From: DATFAS01 sp035254305
GTDB lineage: Bacteria; Bacillota; Bacilli; Aneurinibacillales; RAOX-1
Length of the DNA: 8,025 nucleotides
Assembly: GCA_035254305.1 (NCBI GenBank)
Contig: DATFAS010000252.1
Coordinates: forward strand, 1 to 8,025
Direction of reading: 5' to 3'
A model generated the notes under the pieces. That model had not been told where the DNA came from and searched no databases. It was given only the letters and a program-made list of their open reading frames with translations. Position 1 is the first letter of the stretch. Each line of letters opens with the position of its first letter. This document shows positions 1-5,766 of this stretch, piece by piece. The position numbers and the translations under genes were made by a program.

Positions 1-197
1 CCTTGTTCGATGTAATCCCATGTGAATTGACCAGGGCGTTCAATTTGGAACTGAAAGCTTAGTGGTCTTGGGTCATGATCATTGATCAGGAGCATAGCCT
101 CACCTGGGCTTAGGGTATCAAAGGTTTCAAAAATAACTTTATGTTTAAGATGTGGGGGATATTCTGTTGCGTTTACTGTTGCTTTAAACTGATCCAT
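1..197 (-). CDS. DUF2249 domain-containing protein (N-terminal part; runs off left edge)
   Basis: Sixty-five N-terminal residues are visible on the minus strand, and the gene continues beyond the left edge. The ATG at 195-197 follows a strong GGAGG (205-209) at seven bases. Residues 29-46 carry the DUF2249 signature, with L-S-P-G-E, then L-I-N-D-H-D-P and a P-L pair. This is followed by R-P-G-Q-F-T-W (residues 54-60). The family is known as small SirA/TusA-like folds, often linked to hemerythrin-like or respiratory nitrogen-oxide genes. The precise function is not established, and no partner gene is visible here. Family assignment is confident; the role is unknown. Confidence 0.85.
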   Translation of the reverse strand, partial: MDQFKATVNATEYPPHLKHKVIFETFDTLSPGEAMLLINDHDPRPLSFQFQIERPGQFTWDYIEQ

Positions 198-224
198 TTG
201 AGTACCTCCAGGAATTAATATTTT

Positions 225-230
225 ATTATA
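225..230 (-). promoter_or_regulatory. Candidate -10 box for the DUF2249 gene
   Basis: The minus strand reads TATAAT here, 27 bases upstream of the ATG. This would give a short leader containing the GGAGG. No good -35 hexamer is found 16-18 bases upstream (the sequence there is GGATCG), so an activator or another sigma factor may be needed. It rests on the -10 match alone. Confidence 0.35.
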
Positions 231-289
231 ATCTTATATTTCCAATTCGATCCATTTAATATGCATCTGTTATTGAAGAAATAAGTAAT

Positions 290-314
290 GGCCTAGTATT
301 GGGGGTACTAGGCC
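290..314. repeat. Perfect 9-bp inverted repeat with a G-tract centre
   Basis: The arms GGCCTAGTA (290-298) and TACTAGGCC (306-314) match perfectly around TTGGGGG. No T-run follows on the plus strand. On the minus strand the flank is only moderately T-rich, so it is a poor intrinsic terminator. A G-tract flanked by an AGTA/TACT inverted repeat resembles operators of the CsoR/RcnR family in outline. The rest of the 198-489 gap holds no gene; it has an orphan Shine-Dalgarno-like AAGGAGGT at 320-327 with no usable start codon behind it. Confidence 0.55.
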
Positions 315-489
315 TAAATAAGGAGGTATCTACGATTTAAATTTACTTTCGTTTTAAATTATTTTCTGCGATGTTTGTCACAAAATAGTTATTTTCCATT
401 CCATACTTTTTCTACAAATCATTAAGTTTGTTTTCAGGTTTGCCATGTATCCTGTTATTAAAATTAGTTCATTGAAGGAGCCATAAAAT

Positions 490-1008
490 ATGAAAAGATT
501 ATTAACACTGGGCACAATTGCCCTAACCTTAGTAGCCATGACAGGTTGTTCTTCAAATAGCACATCATCTGCTGCACCTGCGGGGCAGCAAAGCTCTGTT
601 GAACAACAACAAACATCCCCATCTACACCAGCAAAAGCAGGTAATAAGGGGCGCATGAATAATGAAGAACTTCTTTCTTTATTAAAAATGGATGAGAAAA
701 CGATGCAGGATGAATTTAAGGCGGGCAAATCACTTGCTGATATTGCGGACGAGAAAGGAGTCCCTGAACAGCAAGTTATTGATTTATTAGTGAAGCAATC
801 CCAGGAGAGAACAGACCAAGCTGTTAAATCGGGTAAGCTTACTCAGGAAAAAGCAGATAAAATGAAGGCGAACGAACAGGAACGAATAAAGCAAAGTGTT
901 GAGCACAAAGGTGGATTTGGCGGAAATGGTAAACGTGATGCACAGGGAAAGCCACCAGTTGACCAAAATTCAGATACAACAAAAGGAAGTTCTAATAGCA
1001 ACAATTAG
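490..1008 (+). CDS. Small secreted lipoprotein with a helical DUF2680-like region
   Basis: This 172-residue protein starts with a lipoprotein signal peptide: K2-R3, a hydrophobic stretch 4-18 and a lipobox ending M17-T18-G19-C20. It is therefore probably anchored to the outer face of the membrane through Cys20. Residues 21-53 are a Ser/Gln/Pro-rich linker. Residues 55-138 form a charged helical region with a G-K-S-L-A-D-I-A-D-E-K-G-V segment (79-91) and a second G-K-L-T-Q-E-K-A-D stretch (115-123). That pattern is common in Firmicute exported proteins of the YckD/DUF2680 type. The C-terminal tail is disordered and rich in Gly, Ser and Asn. The start follows GAAGGAG (474-480) with nine bases of spacing. 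The gene is monocistronic, with a terminator 57 bases after its stop. Function is unknown. Confidence 0.8.
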   Translation: MKRLLTLGTIALTLVAMTGCSSNSTSSAAPAGQQSSVEQQQTSPSTPAKAGNKGRMNNEELLSLLKMDEKTMQDEFKAGKSLADIADEKGVPEQQVIDLLVKQSQERTDQAVKSGKLTQEKADKMKANEQERIKQSVEHKGGFGGNGKRDAQGKPPVDQNSDTTKGSSNSNN

Positions 1009-1064
1009 CTACTTGCCTTATATTTTTGAACGGAAAATGAACATCCAAATATTGAAACTAAACG

Positions 1065-1100
1065 AAAAGAGAAAGCACATTGCCTTCTCTTTTCTTAATT
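1065..1100 (+). terminator. Rho-independent terminator of the lipoprotein gene
   Basis: The arms AAAAGAGAAAGC (1065-1076) and GCCTTCTCTTTT (1082-1093) pair over 12 positions with a single A/C mismatch, around a five-base loop. The right arm and the following CTTAATTTT supply T-rich sequence. It lies between convergent coding regions and may also stop transcription from the minus-strand remnant to its right. Confidence 0.75.
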
Positions 1101-1145
1101 TTGATAGATAAACAAGTAGATTTCCCTAATGACAACCCCATCACA

Positions 1146-1379
1146 TCAGTAAATATTCCCAGGTGTTTTGATCAGAATCTTCGCTTTCACCTGAACATCT
1201 ATGGTAGGATATAGTTTCTTCCAGTCCTCCCAATCCTTCTTCCCGTTAAGATGTAGGGCTAAATAATCCTCACCGAATCCAATAGGGTCAAGGTTCAGCT
1301 TTTGTAATTTCTTAATAAGTGTGGTATACCTCTTCTGGTAAGTCTCTGCTGTCTTCAATTCATATGTCTTCCACCGCTT
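1146..1379 (-). pseudogene. Truncated Ger(x)C-family spore germination protein (C-terminal remnant)
   Basis: The minus-strand frame ending at TGA 1146-1148 encodes about 75 residues. They match the extreme C-terminus of Ger(x)C (GerAC-type) lipoproteins: a basic helix with K-L-Q-K-L, then D-P-I-G-F-G, a W-E-D-W-K-K-L-Y-P segment, and alternating V-x-V-K-x-K-I-x-I strands. Full-length family members are roughly 370-400 residues and need a signal peptide, a lipobox and N-terminal domains, all absent here. A TTG at 1356-1358 could serve as a start but has only a weak ribosome site, and the open frame continues upstream without one. Family-like sequence fades around 1365-1380, where an unrelated plus-strand reading frame begins. 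I read it as a dead fragment left by a deletion or rearrangement. No gerA/gerB partner genes are nearby. Confidence 0.7.
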
Positions 1380-1410
1380 CCCAGAAAGAGAAAGCGATGA
1401 AATTGTTGAT

Positions 1411-1665
1411 ATGTATCAAAGGGCGATTACACCGGGGACCGATGAGAAATATGCGGATGAATTAAGTGAGATTAAGGCTAGGTATGCATCAACAATGAAA
1501 GAAGGATCAGCTTTCTTAGCACGGGCTAAATCTCTCCATGATGCATTAGAGAAATATTATATCCAAGCGATGGATTTTGGTAAGGTAGCTCAAATTAAGA
1601 ATGATATTCTAATGGAATTTAATACATTTGCAGAAGTGGCAACAACGGATCAAAAATCAGAGTAA
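1411..1665 (+). CDS. Hypothetical helical protein, probably a 5'-truncated remnant
   Basis: The frame encodes 84 residues from ATG 1411, almost entirely charged amphipathic helix, with no cysteine, signal peptide or membrane segment. I do not recognise the family. The ATG has no Shine-Dalgarno sequence. The frame stays open to 1342 without an earlier start codon, and the residues before the ATG (about F-P-E-R-E-S-D-E-I-V-D) look protein-like and continuous with it. This suggests the true gene began upstream and lost its 5' end at the junction with the Ger(x)C fragment. A strong terminator follows ten bases after the stop. It could instead be a small intact gene with a weak start, but that is less likely. 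Confidence 0.5.
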   Translation: MYQRAITPGTDEKYADELSEIKARYASTMKEGSAFLARAKSLHDALEKYYIQAMDFGKVAQIKNDILMEFNTFAEVATTDQKSE

Positions 1666-1674
1666 ATCAGAATG

Positions 1675-1709
1675 AAACCACCGATAGATTCGTCGGTGGT
1701 TTTGTTGTC
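1675..1709. terminator. Bidirectional terminator between convergent genes
   Basis: A perfect 10-bp stem pairs AAACCACCGA (1675-1684) with TCGGTGGTTT (1693-1702) around an eight-base loop. A T-rich run (TTTTGTTG) follows on the plus strand. The minus-strand flank (TTTCATTCTGATTT) is also T-rich. It ends the plus-strand remnant at 1665 and the minus-strand deacetylase, whose stop codon at 1710-1712 touches the structure. Confidence 0.85.
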
Positions 1710-2693
1710 TCATGGTTTGGGATGTGGAAGAGGGGCGAAGTGATACCCTTTTTCCTTCAAGGCGTCAATAATTCCCTGTAGCATGTCGGCTGTGGTTGAT
1801 TTTTCATGGAGAAGAATGATCGCACCGGGACCTACTTCACTCATAATGTTGTTTAACACTTTGTCAGGATTATGTGGATATTTCCAATCCTCACTGTCGG
1901 CTTGCCAGTATGTAATGATTTGCTTTGTTTCCTCTGCAGCTTTAGGTGTGTTTTGGTCTACTGATCCATATGGGGGTCGAAAGTATACGACGGGATGACC
2001 AATTTTATCAGAGATGAATTCTTTACTTTCTTTTATAAGATGGATTTGGCTATCGAGTCCAGTATGCCCTAATGCTGTATGCTTCATCGTATGAGAACCA
2101 ATCACTTCCCCCTTCTTAAGCATTTCTTGAATGAAGCTTTGGCTTGAATCATCATGTTTTAACCAGCTTGCTAAGTTATCTCCGACCCAGAAGAAAGAGC
2201 CGATGATCTTGTTTTTATCGAGAATTTCAACGATTCTTTTCGTGTTGCTTCCGGGACCGTCATCGAAGGTTAAATAGACGGTTTTTTTATAAGATGGATA
2301 GGGTATGGTTGTTGTTAGCTTCCCATAGGCTAGCTCTGCTTCGAATGGAGTTGATTCTATTGTTTCTTTCGAAAGAGAAGGTGATTCGGGTACAGCCTGT
2401 GGTGTTTGTTGGATAGGTGGTGTGATTGGTGGTGTAGGTGGTGGAGTAAACGTTAATGGTGATGATGCTGTCAATGATGATTTGGTTGAAGCTAAAGAAG
2501 GAGGAGTTTCCTTGCTTGGGCTAATCGTAGATTTTATGGTAATAGGAAAAGCGAGTAATTGTTTTACAGAAACCTTAGATCCATCCGGTATCCCTGTTGA
2601 TGGGAGGGAATGGGGTGTTCTTGCCAAAAGATAAATGATAGCAAATAAAAAAACTCCTAAATAACTAAGTTCAATACATACTTTCCTCGTCAC
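1710..2693 (-). CDS. Membrane-anchored polysaccharide deacetylase (NodB/CE4 family)
   Basis: This 327-residue protein has one N-terminal membrane segment (about 9-24). A Ser/Thr/Pro-rich spacer of about 90 residues (30-115) follows, then a NodB domain (about 137-322) facing the cell wall. All CE4 motifs are present: T-F-D-D-G-P (142-147) with the catalytic base D144 and metal ligand D145, S-H-T-M-K-H with metal ligands H201 and H205, R-P-P-Y-G-S (239-244), D-S-E-D-W (266-270), and L-L-H-E with H296. The family removes N-acetyl groups from peptidoglycan or related polymers using a divalent metal. The substrate here cannot be read from sequence; peptidoglycan is likely in a Gram-positive spore former. 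The start is GTG at 2691-2693 behind AAGGGGAGA (2702-2710). An ATG near 2678 is out of frame. Confidence 0.93.
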   Translation of the reverse strand: MTRKVCIELSYLGVFLFAIIYLLARTPHSLPSTGIPDGSKVSVKQLLAFPITIKSTISPSKETPPSLASTKSSLTASSPLTFTPPPTPPITPPIQQTPQAVPESPSLSKETIESTPFEAELAYGKLTTTIPYPSYKKTVYLTFDDGPGSNTKRIVEILDKNKIIGSFFWVGDNLASWLKHDDSSQSFIQEMLKKGEVIGSHTMKHTALGHTGLDSQIHLIKESKEFISDKIGHPVVYFRPPYGSVDQNTPKAAEETKQIITYWQADSEDWKYPHNPDKVLNNIMSEVGPGAIILLHEKSTTADMLQGIIDALKEKGYHFAPLPHPKP

Positions 2694-2836
2694 AGTAATT
2701 TCTCCCCTTAATTACCTTAGTTACTTCTCTGTTTTCAATCCTATTTATCTATATTGAGTGTCTGTCCGGTTTAGTCTATCTACTATGGGCAGAGACAAAA
2801 ATAAAATTCTTGTTTTTTCTACAGGGAGTAAATAAG

Positions 2837-2873
2837 CGGGGAAAAGAAAAAGGATAGCTAAACTAGCTATCCT
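2837..2873 (-). terminator. Terminator of the cotF-like gene
   Basis: Ten bases beyond the stop of the minus-strand coat gene, AGGATAGCT (2851-2859) and AGCTATCCT (2865-2873) form a perfect 9-bp stem with a five-base loop. On the minus strand this is followed by TTTTCTTTTC, a typical intrinsic terminator. The remaining stretch to 2700 shows no gene. Confidence 0.85.
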
Positions 2874-2883
2874 AAGTAAATGA

Positions 2884-3474
2884 TTACATCCTTTGGTATG
2901 CGGTTGTAGGTTGTTGATAAGGAACTTCTTGATAGATTTGACCCATAGTTTGAAGTGTTTGTGGTGCAGCCATAGTGACAGGATAGTAACCTCTACGTGC
3001 CATATACTGCCAAACTTCATATGCCTGATGAGAGCACATACGGAAAGCATCTTCTAGGAAGGAACGTAGTTGTGGTGTGGATGTTTCAAAAGCAGCCCAA
3101 GCATACTCTCTTCCTGCTCTTTTAAGGGTAAGAAGGTAAGAGGTAACAATAGCTCGATCATCCAATTGATTTAGTTTTACCTCAGGTTGAATAGGTAGAT
3201 ATTGGTTTGGTGTTGGTGTCATCGTGCTCATGTTTATATTCATATTCATGTTTAGTGCAGGTATATTGAGCTGATCTCTTGAGCCCATTCTTTGTTTCAC
3301 AAACTCACATTTCATATTGTAATCCTGAACATGAACAGAGTAATGGCGTTGGATCATTTGGCGGAGTTCTGGATCCTGTGCTTGGTTAATAAATAAGGCC
3401 ATCGATTGAATAGAATTGGTACAACTCATTAGTAATTCATTTAATTCATGGGCTTCGTGAGAGCCTAATTGCAT
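2884..3474 (-). CDS. CotF-family spore coat protein
   Basis: This 196-residue protein contains two copies of the CotF-type helical unit. The first (about 5-63) has E-L-N-E-L-L, then helices ending near Y-N-M-K-C-E. The second (about 102-167) begins L-D-D-R-A-I-V-T-S-Y-L-L, continues with A-F-E-T-S-T-P-Q-L-R and closes at Y-M-A-R-R-G-Y-Y-P. A Met/Asn-rich linker (75-90) separates them, and the tail is rich in Gln and Tyr. The arrangement is ferritin-like helical. CotF relatives are structural proteins of the endospore coat or spore-associated proteins made in the mother cell. The ATG follows GGAGGG (3483-3488) at eight bases. The gene has its own terminator and stands divergent from the fumarase-like gene. 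I could not identify a convincing sigma-E or sigma-K promoter. Confidence 0.88.
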   Translation of the reverse strand: MQLGSHEAHELNELLMSCTNSIQSMALFINQAQDPELRQMIQRHYSVHVQDYNMKCEFVKQRMGSRDQLNIPALNMNMNINMSTMTPTPNQYLPIQPEVKLNQLDDRAIVTSYLLTLKRAGREYAWAAFETSTPQLRSFLEDAFRMCSHQAYEVWQYMARRGYYPVTMAAPQTLQTMGQIYQEVPYQQPTTAYQRM

Positions 3475-3646
3475 TTTTCGTTCCCTCCAAAAAGTTAGTG
3501 ATGATTAACGATTCTATTTTTTTCTTTAAAAATAGGTTTTATACAAATAGATGAAGGAGGTATTCCAATTTTTACATAAAAATATGGTATCGAAGTCATT
3601 CTATAAATATGAGCCAAATATCCATAGGAAGTGGGGATGATATTCA

Positions 3647-5029
3647 ATGGAAGAAATGAAATATCGAGTAGAAAGGGATTCTCTTGGTGAGGTTTGGGTT
3701 CCGGCTTCTGCTTACTATGGGCCACAGACCCAAAGAGCAGTAGAGAACTTCCCTATAAGTGGATTAAGGCTTCCAAGGGCATTTATTCGCGCACAAGGGT
3801 TAATTAAGGTTTCAGCTGCCATGGCAAATATGGAAACAGGGGAGCTTGATTCCAAAACTGCTAAGGCGATTATTCAAGCCGCTGAGGAAGTCATAGAGGG
3901 AAAATGGGATTCCTATTTCGTCGTAGATGTCTTTCAAGCAGGTGCTGGTACATCACAGAATATGAATGCAAACGAATTGATTGCCAATCGAGCCACTGAA
4001 CTATTAGGTGGAAGTAGGTACGATCATACCGTACATCCGAATGATCATGTGAATCGTGCTCAGTCTACGAATGATACGATCCATGTAGCCATTAATATTG
4101 CAGCAGCAGAAATGCTTCACCACCAGCTGATCCCTTCCATTACCTCATTAGAAGAAGAATTATGGAAAAAAGCTGAAAAATTTGCATCTATTATTAAGTC
4201 AGGTAGAACTCATTTACAGGATGCAGTTCCTATACGCTTAGGACAAGAATTTTCGGGATATGCCCAGACTATTACAGAATTAAAGAAGCATCTACAGGAA
4301 GCAAGCCATGCACTCTATTCGATCGGGTTAGGTGGCAATGCTGTCGGGACAGGAATTAATGCACATCCCCAATATGCTTCAAAAGCTATCGCCGAAATTG
4401 CAAGGCGTACAGGCTTGCCTTTCGCTGAGCCACAAAATCGTTTTTCATTTATGCAAAATACAACTGCTGCGATCCGAGTAAGTGGTGCTCTTAAAGAGCT
4501 TGCTATTCACCTCATTAAGATTACAAGTGATTTGCGATTACTTAGCTCAGGTCCAAGAACAGGTCTAGCAGAGATTCAGCTACCCGCTGTTCAGCCAGGA
4601 TCTTCGATTATGCCAGGGAAGGTAAATCCGGTTATTTTAGAAATGATTTATATGGTTGCTAGTCAGGTAATTGGCAATGATGCCACGATTACAGTTGCTG
4701 GGAATGGAAGCCAGCTTGAAATTAATGTGATGATGCCAGTGATTGCCTTTAACCTGCTTCAATCCATTGAAATTCTTTCTAATGCTATTTTGATCCTAAC
4801 GAACAAGTGTATGCTGGGAATTGAGGCGAATCTGGATCAATGTACAAAATGGATGGAAGCAAGCTTATCCTTAGTAACTGCATTAAATCCGATTATAGGC
4901 TATGACAAGGCAGCTACCATGGCAAAAAAGGCATTTACAGAGAATAAAACGCTAAAACAGGTTCTTGAAGAAGAAGGATTGTATACCAAGGAAGTCGAGA
5001 CTGCGTTAAACCCCGAACGAATGGTATAG
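3647..5029 (+). CDS. fumC: Class II fumarase/aspartase-family lyase, probably fumarate hydratase
   Basis: At 460 residues this is the usual length for the tetrameric class II fumarase/aspartase superfamily, whose members reversibly add water or ammonia to fumarate. Visible active-site elements are G-A-G-T-S (99-103, T102), S-T-N-D (140-143), G-R-T-H-L-Q-D (186-192, T188/H189) and the mobile loop G-S-S-I-M-P-G-K-V-N-P (318-328) with S319, K325, N327 and E332. Features are mixed. Q-T-Q-R and L-G-Q-E-F-S-G-Y resemble fumarase. E-N-F-P-I-S-G, G-A-G-T-S, S-T-N-D and D-L-R-L-L-S-S-G-P-R resemble aspartase. His189 does not decide, because Bacillus aspartases keep it. I favour fumarase, acting in the TCA cycle in the cytosol; aspartate ammonia-lyase is the real alternative. 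ATG 3647 follows GGGGA at nine bases; ATG 3656 is a possible second start. Confidence 0.8.
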   Translation: MEEMKYRVERDSLGEVWVPASAYYGPQTQRAVENFPISGLRLPRAFIRAQGLIKVSAAMANMETGELDSKTAKAIIQAAEEVIEGKWDSYFVVDVFQAGAGTSQNMNANELIANRATELLGGSRYDHTVHPNDHVNRAQSTNDTIHVAINIAAAEMLHHQLIPSITSLEEELWKKAEKFASIIKSGRTHLQDAVPIRLGQEFSGYAQTITELKKHLQEASHALYSIGLGGNAVGTGINAHPQYASKAIAEIARRTGLPFAEPQNRFSFMQNTTAAIRVSGALKELAIHLIKITSDLRLLSSGPRTGLAEIQLPAVQPGSSIMPGKVNPVILEMIYMVASQVIGNDATITVAGNGSQLEINVMMPVIAFNLLQSIEILSNAILILTNKCMLGIEANLDQCTKWMEASLSLVTALNPIIGYDKAATMAKKAFTENKTLKQVLEEEGLYTKEVETALNPERMV

Positions 5030-5074
5030 CCCAATTAGGTTGACGAAAAGAATACGAAGTAGTAATATACATAT

Positions 5075-5092
5075 ATGGGTATGAGTATCCAT
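5075..5092. repeat. 7-bp hairpin downstream of the lyase gene
   Basis: ATGGGTA (5075-5081) and TATCCAT (5086-5092) pair around TGAG with one G-U pair in RNA. The following GATTTTAT is only weakly T-rich. It could be a weak terminator for the fumarase-like gene, or an operator-like site about 60 bases upstream of the promoter of the CstR-like gene. The sequence does not settle which. Confidence 0.35.
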
Positions 5093-5136
5093 GATTTTAT
5101 CCTCATAGACTGATGTGGAAGTTTATTTTTGGGGGA

Positions 5137-5179
5137 TTGAATTCTTCTCTCTTGTGGTAGAATATACTTATACATGTAT
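5137..5179 (+). promoter_or_regulatory. Candidate promoter and operator of the cstR-like/hesB operon
   Basis: An extended -10 element reads TGG followed by TAGAAT (5155-5163). A -35-like TTGAAT (5137-5142) sits only 15 bases upstream of the hexamer, so the extended -10 would have to compensate. A perfect palindrome ATACATGTAT (5170-5179) lies at the expected start of transcription, well placed for autorepression by the encoded regulator. A G5 tract (5131-5135) touches the -35 box. None of this matches a known CstR operator closely enough to claim one. Confidence 0.4.
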
Positions 5180-5198
5180 TGGAGAAGGAAGTGGGTTT

Positions 5199-5459
5199 AT
5201 GGAATACACCGAAGATATGAAGAAGCGCCTGCGTCGGATCGAAGGACAAGTAAGAGGTGTTCTACGAATGATGGAAGAGGAGAAGCATTGTAAAGAGGTA
5301 GTTAGCCAATTATCTGCCATTCGCAATGCTGCAGATAAAGCAATGGCCCATATTGTAGCAACCAATTTAGAGAAATGCGTATTAGAGGAAAAGGAAAATG
5401 GCGGAGATACGAGTAAACTCGTCAAGGAAGCTGTTGAATTACTAGTAAAAAGTAGATAA
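5199..5459 (+). CDS. cstR: CsoR-family transcriptional repressor, CstR-like (persulfide-sensing type)
   Basis: From ATG 5199, behind AAGGAA (5185-5190) at eight bases, the gene encodes 86 residues, typical for the DUF156/CsoR family of all-helical DNA-binding tetramers. The N-terminal helix has M-K-K-R-L-R-R-I-E-G-Q-V-R-G (7-20). Copper-sensing CsoR uses a Cys-His-Cys site, with His 25 and Cys 29 residues after the first Cys. Here these positions are Cys31, Asn56 and Cys60, so both thiols are kept and the metal-binding His is lost. The same numbering and the ending E-A-V-E-L-L-V-K-S-R match CstR, which responds to per- and polysulfides by linking the two cysteines. A longer upstream GTG reading at 5115 has no ribosome site and would include the promoter. 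It is the first gene of a two-gene unit with the HesB-like selenoprotein gene 15 bases downstream. Confidence 0.85.
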   Translation: MEYTEDMKKRLRRIEGQVRGVLRMMEEEKHCKEVVSQLSAIRNAADKAMAHIVATNLEKCVLEEKENGGDTSKLVKEAVELLVKSR

Positions 5460-5474
5460 GGTAGGTGAACCACA

Positions 5475-5762
5475 ATGATTCAAGTCACACAATCCGCATT
5501 AAATGAAATTAGAAATTCAATCAAACGGTATGAGAATGAAATTGAGAACCCTTACATTCGATTGAATATGAGTATTGGCTGAGGCGGTCCACAATTAAAA
5601 CTGGCTCTGGAGGAGTCAGCAGGTGAGAAAGACCAAGTCATTGAAGTGGAAGGAATTAAGTTTCTCGTTCAGGATAATGCCACAGCCTATTTCCAAAATA
5701 CGAAGATTGACTATCTGAAAGGTATGTTTGGTTCAGGGGAATTTAAGATCTTAACCATGTAA
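5475..5762 (+). CDS. HesB/IscA-like selenoprotein (in-frame TGA read as selenocysteine)
   Basis: ATG 5475 follows AGGTGA (5463-5468) at six bases. Reading through one TGA (5580-5582, codon 36) gives 95 residues ending at TAA 5760-5762. Both sides of the TGA are the same HesB/IscA-like fold in the same frame: Y-I-R-L-N-M-S-I-G before it; G-G-P-Q-L-K-L-A-L-E-E after it, then I-K-F-L-V and K-I-D-Y, ending G-M-F-G-S-G-E-F-K-I. The family motif is G-C-G-G-P, so TGA replaces exactly the conserved Cys. HesB-like selenoproteins with G-U-G-G-P are known in other prokaryotes. The C-terminal Cys-G-Cys of true IscA is absent and the protein has no Cys at all, so Sec36 would be its only such residue. Related proteins bind iron or Fe-S clusters; the role here is unknown. 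A nonsense mutation or base error (TGC/TGT to TGA) is the alternative. Confidence 0.85.
5583..5634 (+). promoter_or_regulatory. Candidate bacterial SECIS element
   Basis: Inside the coding region, CTGGCTC (5601-5607) pairs with GAGTCAG (5613-5619) over seven base pairs, including one G-U, around the loop TGGAG. The loop begins 25 bases after the TGA and carries GG, as bacterial SECIS apical loops do to bind SelB. GGTC (5586-5589) and GACC (5631-5634) could add a lower stem. The spacing is within the range usual for bacterial SECIS elements. It was identified by eye, not by folding software. Confidence 0.65.
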
Positions 5763-5766
5763 CGGG

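Noticed and set aside
320..340. Strong Shine-Dalgarno-like AAGGAGGT
   Set aside because: The only codons at the right distance are ACG or ATT, followed immediately by TAA; no coding frame follows, so no gene can be supported.
378..728. Open minus-strand frame of 116 codons opposite the lipoprotein gene
   Set aside because: It lies antisense to a gene with a clear signal peptide and ribosome site; its translation is low-complexity Cys/Ser-rich sequence with no domain-like pattern.
2745..3050. Minus-strand 101-codon frame overlapping the end of the CotF-like gene
   Set aside because: It runs through the terminator hairpin and overlaps CotF coding sequence in another frame; no ribosome site or family pattern.
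3551..3640. Possible 29-codon upstream ORF (ATG 3551 to TGA 3638-3640) ending six bases before the fumarase-like gene
   Set aside because: It has no ribosome site of its own; the AAGGAGGT lies inside its first codons, 24 bases from the next in-frame ATG. A regulatory leader peptide is conceivable but unsupported.
5115..5198. Upstream GTG extension of the CstR-like protein (28 extra residues)
   Set aside because: The extension has no ribosome site, covers the likely promoter, and is not part of the CsoR family; ATG 5199 has a good Shine-Dalgarno and gives the family-standard length and Cys31/Cys60 numbering.
5168..5473. Minus-strand open frame of 101 codons
   Set aside because: It is the antisense shadow of the CstR-like gene, with Ser/Leu-rich translation and no family features.
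5475..5582. Treating the HesB-like gene as a pseudogene with a premature stop
   Set aside because: There is only one interruption, it falls exactly on the conserved Cys, a SECIS-like hairpin follows, and the rest of the frame, ribosome site and terminator are intact. It remains the main alternative until Sec machinery is confirmed.
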